A stretch of 64,000 nt of DNA from Oncomelania hupensis (lineage: Eukaryota; Mollusca; Gastropoda; Littorinimorpha; Pomatiopsidae). Shown here one piece after another: positions 46,814-58,531 of this stretch. The DNA lies in the NCBI GenBank assembly GCA_036898135.1, contig CM072525.1, positions 49,739,858-49,803,857 of the forward strand, read 5' to 3'. The first letter of the stretch is position 1. Each line of letters starts with the position of its first letter. The notes under the pieces are model-generated. The model saw only the letters and a list, made by a program, of their open reading frames with translations. It did not search any database and had not been told where the DNA came from. The position numbers and the translations under genes are program-made.

Positions 46814-48349
46814 TTAGCACAGCTGTAAAGGACCTGTAAAGTGTTTTTTTTTATATTTTGCATTATAAATGAATGATTTTGATAATAAAATTAACAAATC
46901 TAATATTGTGTCCGTTCTTAAATTTATTTCGCAGCCAAATATTACGAGATGTTCGCTGAAGTGAAAAGCAATAGCATTATAACACTTAGAATTTAGGGCT
47001 CTCTCAAATTCAGTCCAAAACGTTTGAACGAAAGGACCCCTAAAGAAAAGGTGTTGTATATTTTCCTTTTCATTTTCACAAAAAGTACAATTAATACTCT
47101 TTTCAACTCCAATGTTAGATATATTGGTTCCTATTATTCTATGAATTATTCTAATTTGCAGCCATTTCAATTTGATTTCCCTAATTTCCTGTGCTTTCTT
47201 AAATATTATTTTCCGTTCAACTGTACGCACTATTCTCCCGTCCCAGTTTTTACAACAGTTAGGCTTTACATCATCTTTGACTAATGTATCATATAATATC
47301 CTCGCACCTCTCGGAGATGTACCAATAAGTCTCAACACTTTACTATTTTTACAATCATCAACATCGGCGGTAGCCAGTTGCAGTCCACACCGGCGAACAT
47401 ATCTCTTAACAGCCTCTACACAGCCATAATACACTAAAAAATTTGTAGTAATATTATATTTGTTAACAAACACTTGAAAACTTAAAAAATTGCCATTGTT
47501 ATTTAACAAACTTCCAATTATATATGCACCCTTTTCAATCCATCTGGAAAGAAATTGTTTTATCTTCAACTAAAATATTATTATTACAAAATAATGGCTC
47601 CGATAAAATTTCCTCAGCACAGTCAAGTCTAATTTTATCTCCCAGAATTTCATACGCCTTAAGAACATCATACCAGAATGGATTACAATTTTCTTCCATA
47701 CACAATTTGTTACCAAGCTTATTAATTAATGATACCTTATTATTTACAATTTCAATTATAATTTTCCATTTATGTTTAGTCTTCATCAATTTTCTGATCC
47801 AAGTTAGTTTTAATGCGTTCATATAATGGCGTACATCTGGAATGCCAATACCTCTTCAGAGATACTTTTCATTGAGGACTTTTTAGAAATCTTAGCATTT
47901 TTATTATTCCAAACAAATGTAAAAATATTTTTTTTGAATAGAAATGACAATATCGTCTGGTGGATTAGGCAATAACAGCCATAAATACACAAGCTTTGAC
48001 AAGATCAACGATTTTAGCACAGCAACCTGACCAACTGGCGTTAACTGACGTTTTAACCATATCTTGTATAGTATCTTAATTTCCAGAAATTTTGCTTCAA
48101 AATTTAATTTAACACAGTCTTTTAAGTCATTTGTAAAAATATTTCCAAGTATTTTAAATGTCTCTGGGTTCCATTCCATGCGTAGATGGGGCATGTAAAC
48201 AATACGAGAATTCTTATTACTACCTAACCAGATTGCGCTACTCTTGTCTGTATTTAAAACTAAGCCAGAAAAAGAGCCAAAACGTTCAATAGTATTTATA
48301 GAATGTCTAAATGAATTTTCGTCTCCTTCTAACATTATTTCAGTATGAA
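46814..48349 (-). pseudogene. L1 ORF2, C-terminal half (thumb and zinc-knuckle region)
   Basis: It begins in the middle of RT, right after the catalytic block, with a thumb-like region (ERFGSFSGLVLNTDKSSAIW, 48240-48330). It proceeds through LKSLILSKLVYLWLLLP to a zf-RVT-like domain (KLKWLQIRIIHRIIGTN then CTFCENEKENIQHLFF). Frameshifts near 47850 and 47550 divide it. The start is set by the junction with the THAP-carrying element at 48350. Confidence 0.8.
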
Positions 48350-48464
48350 CAAAGAAAGTACAGCTACGCAAAGAAGGTTCATTTCGACTCTTACTGCGAA
48401 ACGGAAGTTGCGAGCGCCAACTAGCGGAATAAGTGATAACTCGCTTCGGCCTTAGCGCTTAGCA

Positions 48465-48604
48465 ATGGAGGAAAGCGTATCAAATCAAGTAAACAAACCT
48501 AGAATCCGTCCTGGTGGGCAACACTGCAGCGCTTTTAACTGCACAAATGGACGATACAAGTGCCCTGGACTTTCGTTTTTTAATTTTCCAAAGGAAGAAT
48601 CAAG
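48465..48604 (+). CDS. THAP zinc-finger exon
   Basis: The ATG at 48465 opens about 47 codons ending at a splice donor (CAAG|GTTAGT). The peptide has CSAFNCTN (the first C-x(4)-C of the C2CH finger) and GLSFFNFPK, the typical FxFP start of THAP domains. The rest of the domain (the conserved Trp and the C-x-H pair) would lie in a later exon, and I find none inside the element. THAP domains are used as DNA-binding modules by P-element transposases and by host regulators derived from them. Confidence 0.7.
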
Positions 48605-49238
48605 GTTAGTACCATAATTTAATTAAAAATGTGTTGGTCGCCGGTCGAGGTTGCAATCCGAGCAGAGATTTTGCCATTTGGCTTTGTAGATCTAGATCTA
48701 CCACTCGATGTAAACTGTATTTTCTTTGTTGATACTGAAATTTATCATATCCCAATTTCTTACAAATGGAAGATGAGGGGAGGGGGGAGAGGGGGGGCGT
48801 AGTTTTAATTGCTGAAGAGTAATTAAAAAAAAAAAAGAAAAAGAAAAAATAGTAGGCCTAATGAAATATTATTGCATGACTCATTGACTGGATGTTTTTT
48901 TTTTTAATTGTTCTTATATTATAATATTGCAACGTTCTTTACTTTTTGTTTTGAAAATGTGATTTTTTAAATCTTTCAAATGTAAAATACCATTTTCTGT
49001 GTGACTGTATTCCCTTTCCATTACATTTGGTTTAAGCAGACAGGAAAAGGGTTAATTGTATTTGTTTTGTCTTGCAAAACTTCTGTTTCTTTGTAGGTAT
49101 GTCTTAATCTTGCTAAACAAAAAGTAAACAACAGATTTAATTATAAAAACCTAACATTCTTACCCTTTTCATTATTTTAAACATACATTTATTGAGATGA
49201 CAGTGCTTTACAAAAATGATAATTGCTGAAGTTTCCTT

Positions 49239-49243
<5 letters not shown>

Positions 49244-49274
<31 letters not shown>
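49244..49274. repeat. (GA)n microsatellite
   Basis: About 15 perfect GA units within the THAP-carrying element. A (GAT)n stretch follows near 49904-49935. Confidence 0.85.
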
Positions 49275-49277
<3 letters not shown>

Positions 49278-50544
49278 TCATTGTTGCTTTTTGTTGCTAT
49301 AATATTTATATTAAATGTCAGAAAAAGAAACACAAATGTTTGAAGCTATTTTTTTCAGCTTTTATAAATGCATGATGGTTTAACAATAAAGTAACATAAT
49401 TGATGCAGCCTGCTGCAATGTACAGATCTAATATTATAAATGACTACAAATATTTCTTATTTGACTATTTTTATTGTTGCACTTTTTGGTCTTATCTAGG
49501 TGCAATTTCCAATGTACTGATTCATGCAAAAAAATAATGCTTTTAAACGTTAAATGTGTTTTCTTTAAAAGCTTCACTGTTCACTCTTCTTGTTGCATTG
49601 CTTTATTTCTCTACTTCTATAGTCTTGATGTCTGTTGGTTTATATATTATTTATTTCTTCAGAATACATATAAAATATATACATCACAAGCAGCAGGGAC
49701 AAGCAACAAGCATGCTTATATAAGCCTATCCCTGTGCGAGTAAATTTCAGAGTTAAATTTGGCAGAAGAATATTAACATTGTGCAATATATACATATACA
49801 CATACACACACATGTCTGTTCTTTTTCTTTAGTCTATCTTAACCTATCAAATTTCCTTTTGCAACTACAGTTCTATTATAGAGATAGCCTATATTAAACC
49901 ATAATGATGATGATGATGATGATGAAAATGATGATGATAAACAGTAGGCCTAATAATTTATAGGCTTATTTACACAGTTGATCGAAAGCAGTAAATATAA
50001 TTTTAAGATGAGAGCCTAACAGTAGGTTAGCAGCGATTAAAATCAGAAGTGCAGTGTAAATGAGATAAACAGTAGATTGGAACACAGTTATTAACTGGAA
50101 ATGCTAAATCAAGCAATGTTCAGAAAAGCTATTACCGGTATTCAAGCTTACTTTTGGGTTTTAGTTTTGACGGATCTAGGATGAGTACAGGCCGAGTACA
50201 GGCCGAGTACAGGCCTACTGAATCATCAGCATTGGTACGGTAATTTAATCGGCTGAATGCATAATTCAAGCAACTTGTTGGCAAGCTGTATTTACATTAT
50301 TAAAACCAGACACTTATTAACTTACTTTCAAAAAAAAAGCAGAATCGCTTGTTAATTTAAGCAAGCGAGTGTCCGGAACATAATCTACTGAAGCGGTTTG
50401 TTTACATAGCGCTAAGAACAAATTATCGCCCTTGGAATCATTTATCACGGGAATCGCTGGGGGGCGCTACGAGTGGCTACGTTTTGTAACTTTATATAGG
50501 CACTCGCCGAGATGAACCTTCTTTGCGTAGCTGTACTTTCTTTG

Positions 50545-50638
50545 GTATGAATGAATGAATGAATGAATAATTTATAAAGCGCGTAAATATCTCCACGCCG
50601 ACGGGCATGATCGCAGCGCTGGTGGGAGGAAGGTGGAT

Positions 50639-50673
<35 letters not shown>

Positions 50674-53071
50674 GTGGCGGGAAGGGTGCATACATCATAA
50701 CTTAACATTTTAACTTCTTCACTATCGCTAAACACATTCTAGCAGGCAGACCAGTCAATTAACATTTATGCAGTACTTTCACGCAGTGACTTATGAAATT
50801 GGGATGAGATCAGATAATTATACATCCAGATTAGCAAGAAGAGAAAAAATGTGTTTTCAAGTTTCTGCGAAATGCACCGACAGAGTCTGCTCTCTTTATG
50901 CCTTCTGGAAGAGCATTCCACCCGACCGGTGCAGTGTATCTGAAAGACCTCTGGCCATACCTCTTAGTCCTACACTGCTTGTGCCCAGGAACAACAAAGA
51001 CTTGGAAGCTGAACGGAGGCTGCGAGGTGGTTCGTACACATTCAGAAGTTCGAACAGGTATTCAGGAGTGTGCTCTTTAACTGCGCGATAGGCAACTGAA
51101 AGCAGTTTGTGTTTAATGCGTTTATGGACAGGAAGCCAATGGAGTTGCTCAAGAATGGGGGTGATATGGACTGATTTACGACTTTTTGTGACCAATCGAG
51201 CTGCAGAATTCTGCGCAGATTGGAGGCGTTTGATCTGTGCTTGAGGCAGATTGGCAAGAAGGCTGTTGCAATAGTCTAGTCTTGACAAGACCAAAGAGAC
51301 AGCAACAGTGTTTGCTGCACTACGAGTCAGAGAAGAACGGATTTTACCAAGAGCTCTTAAATGAAAGAAACAGGATCTCACTACTGCCGAAACATGCTGT
51401 TCAAGTGAAAGGTCACAGTCAAGCACAAGGCCAAGATTCTTTACAAAAGGAGAGAACTGAATGTCAGCATCACCGACCCGCAGGGACTGGAAGGGACAAG
51501 ATTGTCTTCTAATGCGCGGCCCACATAGCAAAGCTTCTGTCTTCTGTTCATCCAGTTTCAACTTGTTCGCATTCATCCACATCTTGATCTCAAGACAGCA
51601 CTGCTCAACATTTCTGACGGCTGCAACAGCAGCATCACAATCAACTGGAATTTTGGAATATAGTTCCGAATCATCAGCGAATAAGTGATGATCAATGGAG
51701 AAACTGCTTATGAGGTTAGACAACTGGCGAACATACAGAGAGAACAGAAGGGGTCCAAGGACAGAACCCTACAGGAAAGAAGAGTTTCAGGGGAAGTGTA
51801 CCCCTTGACATGAACACATTGATATCTGTCCGACAGATAGGAGGAAAACCATTTCAGTACAGTGTTGCAAACGCCAATCTCAGAATTCGAGCCTATCCAA
51901 GAGGAGTGCATGATCTATGGTGTCGAATGCGGCACTGAGATCAAGAAGAACAAGCAGTGCGTTACTACCCCCATCAACCATCCCCAGGAGATCGCTAACA
52001 ACTCGCAAAAGTGCAGTCTCAGTGCTATGTCCACTTCTGTATGCCGACTGAAACTTGACATGCAAGATGTTTCCATCTAGATGAGACCGTAGCTGATCAG
52101 CAACAGCTCGTTCAAGAAGCTTGGATGCAAAGGGCAAGTTGGATACTGGGCGATAGTTACCCAGGACCTCTCGATCCAAACTTGACTTCTTCAAAAGAGG
52201 AATTACGGCAGCAGATTTGAACGCACGTGGAACAGTGCCAGAGCGCATGCTTGAATTTATGATCTTCTGAAAGACCGGCAATAAAGTCTCAAGAAACTCC
52301 AAGACAAACCTAGTGGGTACAGGATCTAAAGCTGAAGTTGTGGGTTTAGCTCTATCAACAAGTTTTCTAACATGTTCAAGGTTCAGAGGCTCAAAGACAG
52401 ACAGTGTGTTGACAGCGGATTCACATGCAGCTCGGTAATGCTGAGCTGAATCAGATAGGTCTTCAGAAAACCCAAGTCTGATTTTGGTGATTTTATCTTG
52501 AAAATACTGAGAAAAGGAATTTGCAATCATCTGGTTGTCTATGTCAGGCAGAGCGTCTGAGCAGTCTGGCTTGTTAAGCAGAGACTGAATGAGAGAAAAC
52601 ATCTTTCTAGAGTCATATGAGGCATTTTCTAGCTGAGACTGGAAATATGCAGCCTTGACCTTTTGTATAGTCCTGGTAGCCCTCAATCTAGCCCGCCTAT
52701 AACTCTCTACGTCCACCGTCGGACCTGTCTTACGCATCTTTCTTTCAGCGCACCTTCTGGCTCGCCGAACGGAGATTATGTCCCGACTGAACCAGGGGCT
52801 ATGGGGACGATTCGGGATTGACCGCGCTTTTTCGGGAGCATGTCTGTCCAACAGCTCACGCAGGACAGTATTGTATAGACTTACAAGGCTGTCCACGTCA
52901 GCGGGAGGACAAGTCAACAGGGGCGATTCTTCGAGATCGCGCCGAAACTGCGACCGATCAATGGCCTTCATATTTCTACTTTTGACAATAACTCTCTCCG
53001 CACGAAGCCTCGAGAAATCAGTCTGAATCATGACACAATAATGATCTGACATGTGCAAATTATCGGCAACA
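50545..53071 (-). mobile_element. L2/CR1-type LINE inserted in L1, 5'-truncated
   Basis: The minus-strand 3' tail is a (TTCA)n repeat (50548-50567), typical of CR1/L2 elements. An (AC)n tract at 50639-50668 lies in its 3' UTR. The 5' end at about 53071 falls within the endonuclease domain, directly after L1 sequence encoding SQYADD. Confidence 0.75.
50896..53058 (-). pseudogene. L2/CR1-type endonuclease end and reverse transcriptase
   Basis: A long frame at 51880-53058 starts with the final endonuclease motif (MSDHYCVM). The linker has PHSPWFS. RT blocks follow: VIPLLKK, LGNYRPVSNLPFASKLLERA, FQSAYRSGHSTETALLRV and LLDLSAAFDTIDH. After a small break near 51880-51720 comes the second part (50896-51723) with the catalytic region lost to a frameshift, [23 protein letters not shown] and a C-terminal domain ending GMLFQKA. 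It is only lightly damaged. Confidence 0.8.
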
Positions 53072-55145
53072 ACAGATCATCTGCATATTGCGAAATTTTA
53101 CTTTCGTTATTATTAATTTGTATCCCTTTTATTTCTTTATTTTGCTTAATCATAACTGCCAAAATTTCTACACACATAATAAATAAATAACATGAAATTG
53201 GGTCTCCTTGTCTACAGCCCCTCTGCACATGAAACCATGACGTTAGACCTCCATTCACAGTTACTGCGGATTTAATGTTATAATAGAAGGCAGCAATCCA
53301 TTTACAGATGTCAGGACCACATCCAAAAGCATTTAGCACTTTCAACATAAAATTCCAACTTAAAGAGCTTTTTCGAAGTCTAGACAAAGAAGAAGGCCAG
53401 GTTTATTATGTATTTGTAAATAATCGATAATATCATAAATTAAACGAATGTTGTCACCTATATTATCTATCCCGCATAAAACCAGTTTCGTCTTCATTAA
53501 TGATAGAATTTTATATATTACGTTTAATAAGGAAATAGGTCTCCAGTTTTTTATGAACTCCTTGGGCCTATCCCCCTTCGGTATACAAACTATTACTCCC
53601 TCTTTCTGTGTTGACGATAATTCTCCCTTCCTAAACCCTTCATTTAGTGACCTAACTACAAAATCCCTTAAACTGCACCAGAAAAATTTAAAGAACTCTA
53701 CAGTAAACCCGTCATTACCTGGACTTTTCCTGTTCAGCATATTCTTTAAAGCAAAAGAGGCCTCCTCTAAAGTGATTTCTCCCTCCAAAGATGTTTGCTC
53801 TTCCTGATTTAAAGTAGGAAGATCATCTACAATATTAGCAATTTCAACTTCTTCAACTTCTCTAACAGAATATAATTTAGAATAAAAATCTCTGACTTCA
53901 TTTGCAATATCTTTTTCATCCGATAAAATAATGCCATTTTTATCCAGTTTTGTTATCCTTTTATTAATGTAGTATATTTTTTCTAATGAACAAAAATATG
54001 AACTAACTTTTTCCCCTTCTGCAATCCACTTAGCCCGTGAGCGAAGCAGAACCCCCTCCATTCTTTTCTCCCTGATCGAAACTAAGTCTGCTTTGCTATT
54101 TTCTAGTTCCAATTTGTCCATATCACTTGGATTATCTTTCTTTTCTAAAGTCTCTATTAACGTTTGTAATTGTAGTTCTTTTTCGTTATCAGTCTTTTTT
54201 TTCATTGTTGCATAAGAAATTGTCTGAGCTCTAATTTTCATTAACAGAGTATCTAGAAATAGCTGATCACTTATTACAAATTGCAGTTCAGAAAAGGGGA
54301 CATTAAGGGAATATTCAGGTAGGTAGGGAGTAGCAGCGTATTCTTCTATAACATTTTTAATGACTCGATTAACTTCCTCTACATACTTCTTATCTCTAAG
54401 CAAGGAACTATTAAATTTCCAAAGACCTTGTTTCCTCCCATCCTTAGTAACATTTACTGATAAAGAAATAATAGAATGGTCAGTTCTATATCCGGGGTGC
54501 ATGTCTGCGTCGACCGAAAAATTTAGTAGAGATTCAGAGACTAAGAAAAAATCTAAACGACTTTGCTGTAAGGGATTACTTTTTCTCCACGTAAATCTTT
54601 TTAACTCGGGGTTTAAGTCTCTCCAAACATCTATCAAGTCTAAATCTATCATCAGTTCATGAACTTGTTCTTGTGCTTTGGTATTATTGTTATGTTTATA
54701 ATTAAAATAGTCTAACGAAAGGTTTTGCACTAGATTCCAGTCGCCCCCTAGTATTATCTGATCATATCTAAACTCTTAAATACGTTGTTTTAAATTACAA
54801 TAGAAATCGGGGTCGTCTCTGTTAGGGCCGTACAAACTAATGATTAAAAGGTCTTTATCCAGTATTCTTGCCGAAATAATTATATAATTGCCATCTAGCC
54901 TTGTAAACATTTTATTATTTTTAAATTCAAAATTGCTATTAAATAGCACAGCAACAACCCGGGCATTGGAACTAAAAGAAGCAAAATGACAAGTGTGACT
55001 CCACTCAGCTCTAATATAGTTCTCTATTTTTTTTATCAAAGTGAGTATCCTGTAATAAATAAATGTTATAAACCTTTGATCTTAAGTAATGGAAAACATC
55101 ACGACGTTTCTTAAAATCAGCAAGACCCTGACAGTTCATGGACAT
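53060..55145 (-). pseudogene. L1 ORF2, endonuclease and first part of RT
   Basis: The ATG at 55143-55145 opens MSMNCQGL, the usual L1 endonuclease start. LLQDTHF follows with the catalytic glutamate position as Asp, then a frameshift near 55040. Further on come SLYGPNRDD, the segment FTWRKSNPLQQSRLDFFL and RTDHSII (the catalytic His). RT blocks are KSPGNDGFTVEFFKFFW, NWRPISLLNVIYKI and QKGCRQGDPIS-like RGCRQGDPISCYLF. It stops after SQYADD, where the L2/CR1-like LINE inserted. Confidence 0.8.
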
Positions 55146-55444
55146 AACCTTTAGACTATCACACATAACAAATTATATGGGGAAAAGAATTACAGGAACC
55201 CAGAGACATAAAGAGCAATAATACAATAAACATTTAATAATAGTGTAAAATGTTTTTCAAAGAATTATTTGACATCGAGAACATCGGCAGACTAAAACCA
55301 GAATTGTTGGCAAATACATATGTTTAGGTCCCATGAAGAAATGCTGATAGAATAAGCAAGTGTAGAGAGAGAAGAAAAATAAATATACATAGGACATAGC
55401 CTGAAATTTAAAAAAAAAGTCAAGTTTTCAACAAAAAAAAATTT

Positions 55445-55446
<2 letters not shown>

Positions 55447-55520
<74 letters not shown>
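55447..55520. repeat. (AAT)n microsatellite
   Basis: About 24 nearly perfect AAT units in the L1 inter-ORF region. Confidence 0.9.
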
Positions 55521-55522
<2 letters not shown>

Positions 55523-55895
55523 TCACGTATTGAATAGAGTTTTCATACAAACAATAAATTCTGGAATTATTTAATATGGTAATGTTAATACAATGGATAA
55601 ATTTACAACAAAGTTTATGCAACACAGTAGACAACTATCACACCATTTCAGTATTTCATATAACAATATAATGCTTCAAGACATTTTTTTTCTGGCTATA
55701 CTTTCTAATCAATAGTTGATATTCATCCAGCCTAAAAGTACCTAAACAAGTTATCATGACATTATCAACTGAAAATGGATTGACACTGCCAATCAAATGT
55801 TTTACTGGACTTAATGGTCAAGCACATTCAACAATTAATTAACCAATCAATCGATTTACGTATATGCCAAGAGAGAGCCAAGAGAAAATAGGGGT

Positions 55896-56107
55896 GGGGG
55901 AGAGAGAGAGAGAAAGAGAGAGAGGTAGAGAGAGTCGACACAGCGCAAAAGACAAGAGAGAGAGAGAGAGAGAGAGGGGGGGAGAGAGAGTCGACACAGC
56001 GCAAAAGACAAGAGAGAGAGAGAGAAAGAGAGAGAGGGAGAGAGAGTCGACACAGCGCAAAAGACAGGAGAGAAGGAGAGAGAGAGAGAGTCGACACAAC
56101 GCACAAG

Positions 56108-56147
<40 letters not shown>

Positions 56148-56180
56148 ATACAAAGCAAAAAATAAGAGAGAGAGAGAGTC
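55896..56180. repeat. GA-rich minisatellite with interspersed GTCGACACAGCGCAAAAGACA units
   Basis: About five copies of GTCGACAC(A/G)(G/A)CGCAAAAGACA alternate with (GA)n runs of varied length. The repeat pattern produces long serine/leucine or arginine/glutamate frames on both strands that are not genes. Confidence 0.85.
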
Positions 56181-57098
56181 GACACAACGCAAAAGGCCGG
56201 AGCAAGCCTACTTGCCAGCTCAAAGTCGCAGCACGCCAATCGCAAAAACACATCACACATTACATGTCGCCAAAAATAGACATAAACACATGTAAACACA
56301 TGTCTGAAATGCAATGCTCGAACAACGCATTGATACTTATGTGTGAAATGTGAACCGCAGTGCTCACAAATACCGACATAGAAGACTGGCATTCATACTT
56401 ATATGTGAAGGATAGGGCATATAATACGTGTATACACATTAAAAAACAATTTAAGAAAATGGGAAAATAAACAAAAAGTGACGATATATACATCTAATTA
56501 TAATTAAATTTTTATGTATTATACTAGCCCCCATTTCCCATTTTACAATGGTCTCAATAATAAATAATATACGATAAATTGTTGTATCTGGCAAACTACA
56601 CATACATTATTTAATTGTACAGTGCTTCCATTCAAACACAATTGCTCATATTCATCAAAGTTAGTTATTATTAAATATTACACATCAATCAATTGCAAAA
56701 AGCATAATAATTAATCATCTATATGTATTTAGTCTCGTGACTAGGTGTGTATTTGTTGCAATTACTTCAGTTAAAAGGTGGTTAGGTGATTTACCATTTG
56801 CATAAAAATAAAAATAAAAAGTTTTGTTTTAAATCATGATTATGAATCCAAGTTTTAAAAACAGTCTAGATCAAGCATTAACTCAATTATTAGCATTTAA
56901 AGGATGCAATTATTTTAATACTTACAAAAAAGGGATATATTTAACGAAAAATATAAGTACATAATGTTTTAAACAATTGGAATACAACCATAGACGAGTA
57001 CCAACAAACAACAAATCATTGACAGAGGCCAAAATTAAAACCACAAAAAAACAAACCTCCTGGAAGCTGAAACATCAAGAGTGTCCTCTATCACTGTT

Positions 57099-58088
57099 TT
57101 AATCCATTTCTTTCATCACAGTCTCTTCCTCGACACTGGCTGTAGCAGACATTTCTTTGGTAAATAGTTTATCAATGTTCGTGCCAAACTTGATTCGAAT
57201 GTTTTTGTTGTTTTTTAGTTTTGCAAAAACCTTTCCGTTCATTGTCCATGAAGACAGTGTAGCAGAATGCTTGTATGCTTCTTTACATAGTCTGGCAGTC
57301 TCTGGTGTGAGGTCCTCACCCACCGACATCTTCTGTCCCTTCAACTTCCTCCTGTTTGTGAGAATGGAGTCCCTCAGCGCTCTATCCTTGAACCTGGCTA
57401 TGATGGGCAGTCCCCTGCCAGCTTGACCGCTGCTCCCCTCAGCACCGACTCTGTGGCACGCCTCAAGGTCATCTGGTTTGGTGTTCACTCCTATCAGCTC
57501 TGTGAACACTCTGCATGCCTTCTTTGCCGTCTCTTCAGCCCTCTCCCCTCTCCTCTCCTCCACATTGAACAGCCTTAAGTTCCAGCGCCTCCCGTACTGT
57601 TCAAGATCATTTATCTCACTTCTGACTTCCTCCATTTTCGCCTTCATTGTATTTCTGGTTGTGTCCAATTATTCCTTTAAATTGTCCTTGATTTTCTTCA
57701 TTGATTCATTTTCTTTAATCAGTGAGTCAATTTTTATTTCCATCTCTATGCATCTTGATTCTAGCATTTCATGTCTTTCAGACATCTTATCAGCTATTTT
57801 CTCAAAGTTGGCTTTCATTCTATCCATCTCTCCTTTCATCCCCTCTCTCAGCTCATGAATGTCATCTTTGGTAGCCAAAGTTTCCAAACTACGCTGCATA
57901 GCTTCAAGCGTCTCTTGTAGCGACATTTTCTTAGCAGCAGCTGTATTATCTTCAAAAGACTCACCCAAAATTTGATTCAGGCGTTTTCTTTCTTGACACA
58001 AAACGGGGTTGAAGTCACTTTCGGAGGCTGATGGAGCGTCTTTCCTTTTACTTGATGATGAGACAAAATAATCAGTTATTTCCATCAC
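57099..58088 (-). pseudogene. L1 ORF1 (RNA-binding coiled-coil protein)
   Basis: 330 codons with a single in-frame TAA at the 57669 position. The N-terminal half is a long coiled coil (from SLQETLEAMQRSLETLATKDD). The C-terminal half has an RRM-like L1 ORF1 core: LEQYGRRWNLRLFNVEE, LEACHRVG and PIIARFKDRALRDSIL. It binds L1 RNA as a nucleic-acid chaperone in characterised relatives. It lies upstream of ORF2, as in L1/Tx1 elements. Confidence 0.8.
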
Positions 58089-58428
58089 AAGTCAGCTAAT
58101 ACTAATACTGCACGGCACGAACAACTGAAAAACTGCACTTTCTGTCACTTTCCACACTAACTGTCAAAGCACATCATATTGTAACAATTTCTGCATCCAC
58201 TGAACTGCTAAGTCAGTCACAGCATCACTAACATCTTATTAACTTCTTTCTTTTTCTTCCTGCAATAATACACAGCTCACACACAAAGATAAGAAGTGAA
58301 AGAATAATTACATTACTGCAGTGTATTTTTCACAGTGTTCATTCAGGCTAGACTATAGAGTCTGTTGTTGTTTAGTATAGTTATTATACATAAAGATGTA
58401 TTTTGTAGGTAAGCCTGTGATAAAGGTG
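58089..58428 (-). other. L1 5' UTR
   Basis: Non-coding sequence between ORF1 and the junction with viral DNA. No promoter element is identifiable by eye. Confidence 0.5.
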
Positions 58429-58440
58429 GTCCAATATTCA

Positions 58441-58521
58441 TCATTCAATATTGTAAACAGTGGTGAAAGGTCTTCTAATATACTTGGCAAGCTCCTTACT
58501 GTGTCCGTAATTTTTAGACAT
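58441..58521 (-). pseudogene. Start of a small viral gene cut by the L1
   Basis: The ATG at 58519-58521 lies 10 bp after the integrase stop and encodes about 22 plausible residues (MSKNYGHSKELAKYIRR...) before the L1 junction. The in-frame TGA at 58441-58443 probably lies in or next to inserted sequence. It is too short to classify, but its position suggests a gene between integrase and polymerase. Confidence 0.4.
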
Positions 58522-58531
58522 TTTTATTTTC

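Larger units (their letters stand above)
48350..50544 (+). mobile_element. TIR DNA transposon carrying a THAP exon
   Basis: The ends are near-perfect inverted repeats of about 31 bp (CAAAGAAAGTACAGCTACGC... and its complement ending at 50544). GTATGAA lies on both outer sides (48343-48349 and 50545-50551), a 7-bp target duplication. Similarity between ends continues further inward at lower identity. The only coding feature is a THAP exon near the left end. The element landed exactly where L1 sequence meets the tail of the L2/CR1-like LINE. Confidence 0.7.
46678..58428 (-). mobile_element. L1/Tx1-type LINE containing nested insertions
   Basis: Two-ORF LINE on the minus strand: ORF1 at 57099-58088, ORF2 endonuclease/RT at 53060-55145 and ORF2 C terminus at 46814-48349. 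It sits between the polymerase N terminus and the integrase. GTCCAATAT is present at 46669-46677 and 58429-58437 and could be the target-site duplication, though no poly-A adjoins the left copy. Long simple repeats lie between ORF1 and ORF2. Confidence 0.75.

Noticed and set aside
55428..55634. Poly-leucine frame
   Set aside because: Reading of the (AAT)n microsatellite on the minus strand.
55828..56392. Long frames on both strands rich in Ser/Leu or Arg/Glu
   Set aside because: Product of the GA-rich minisatellite; no family features.
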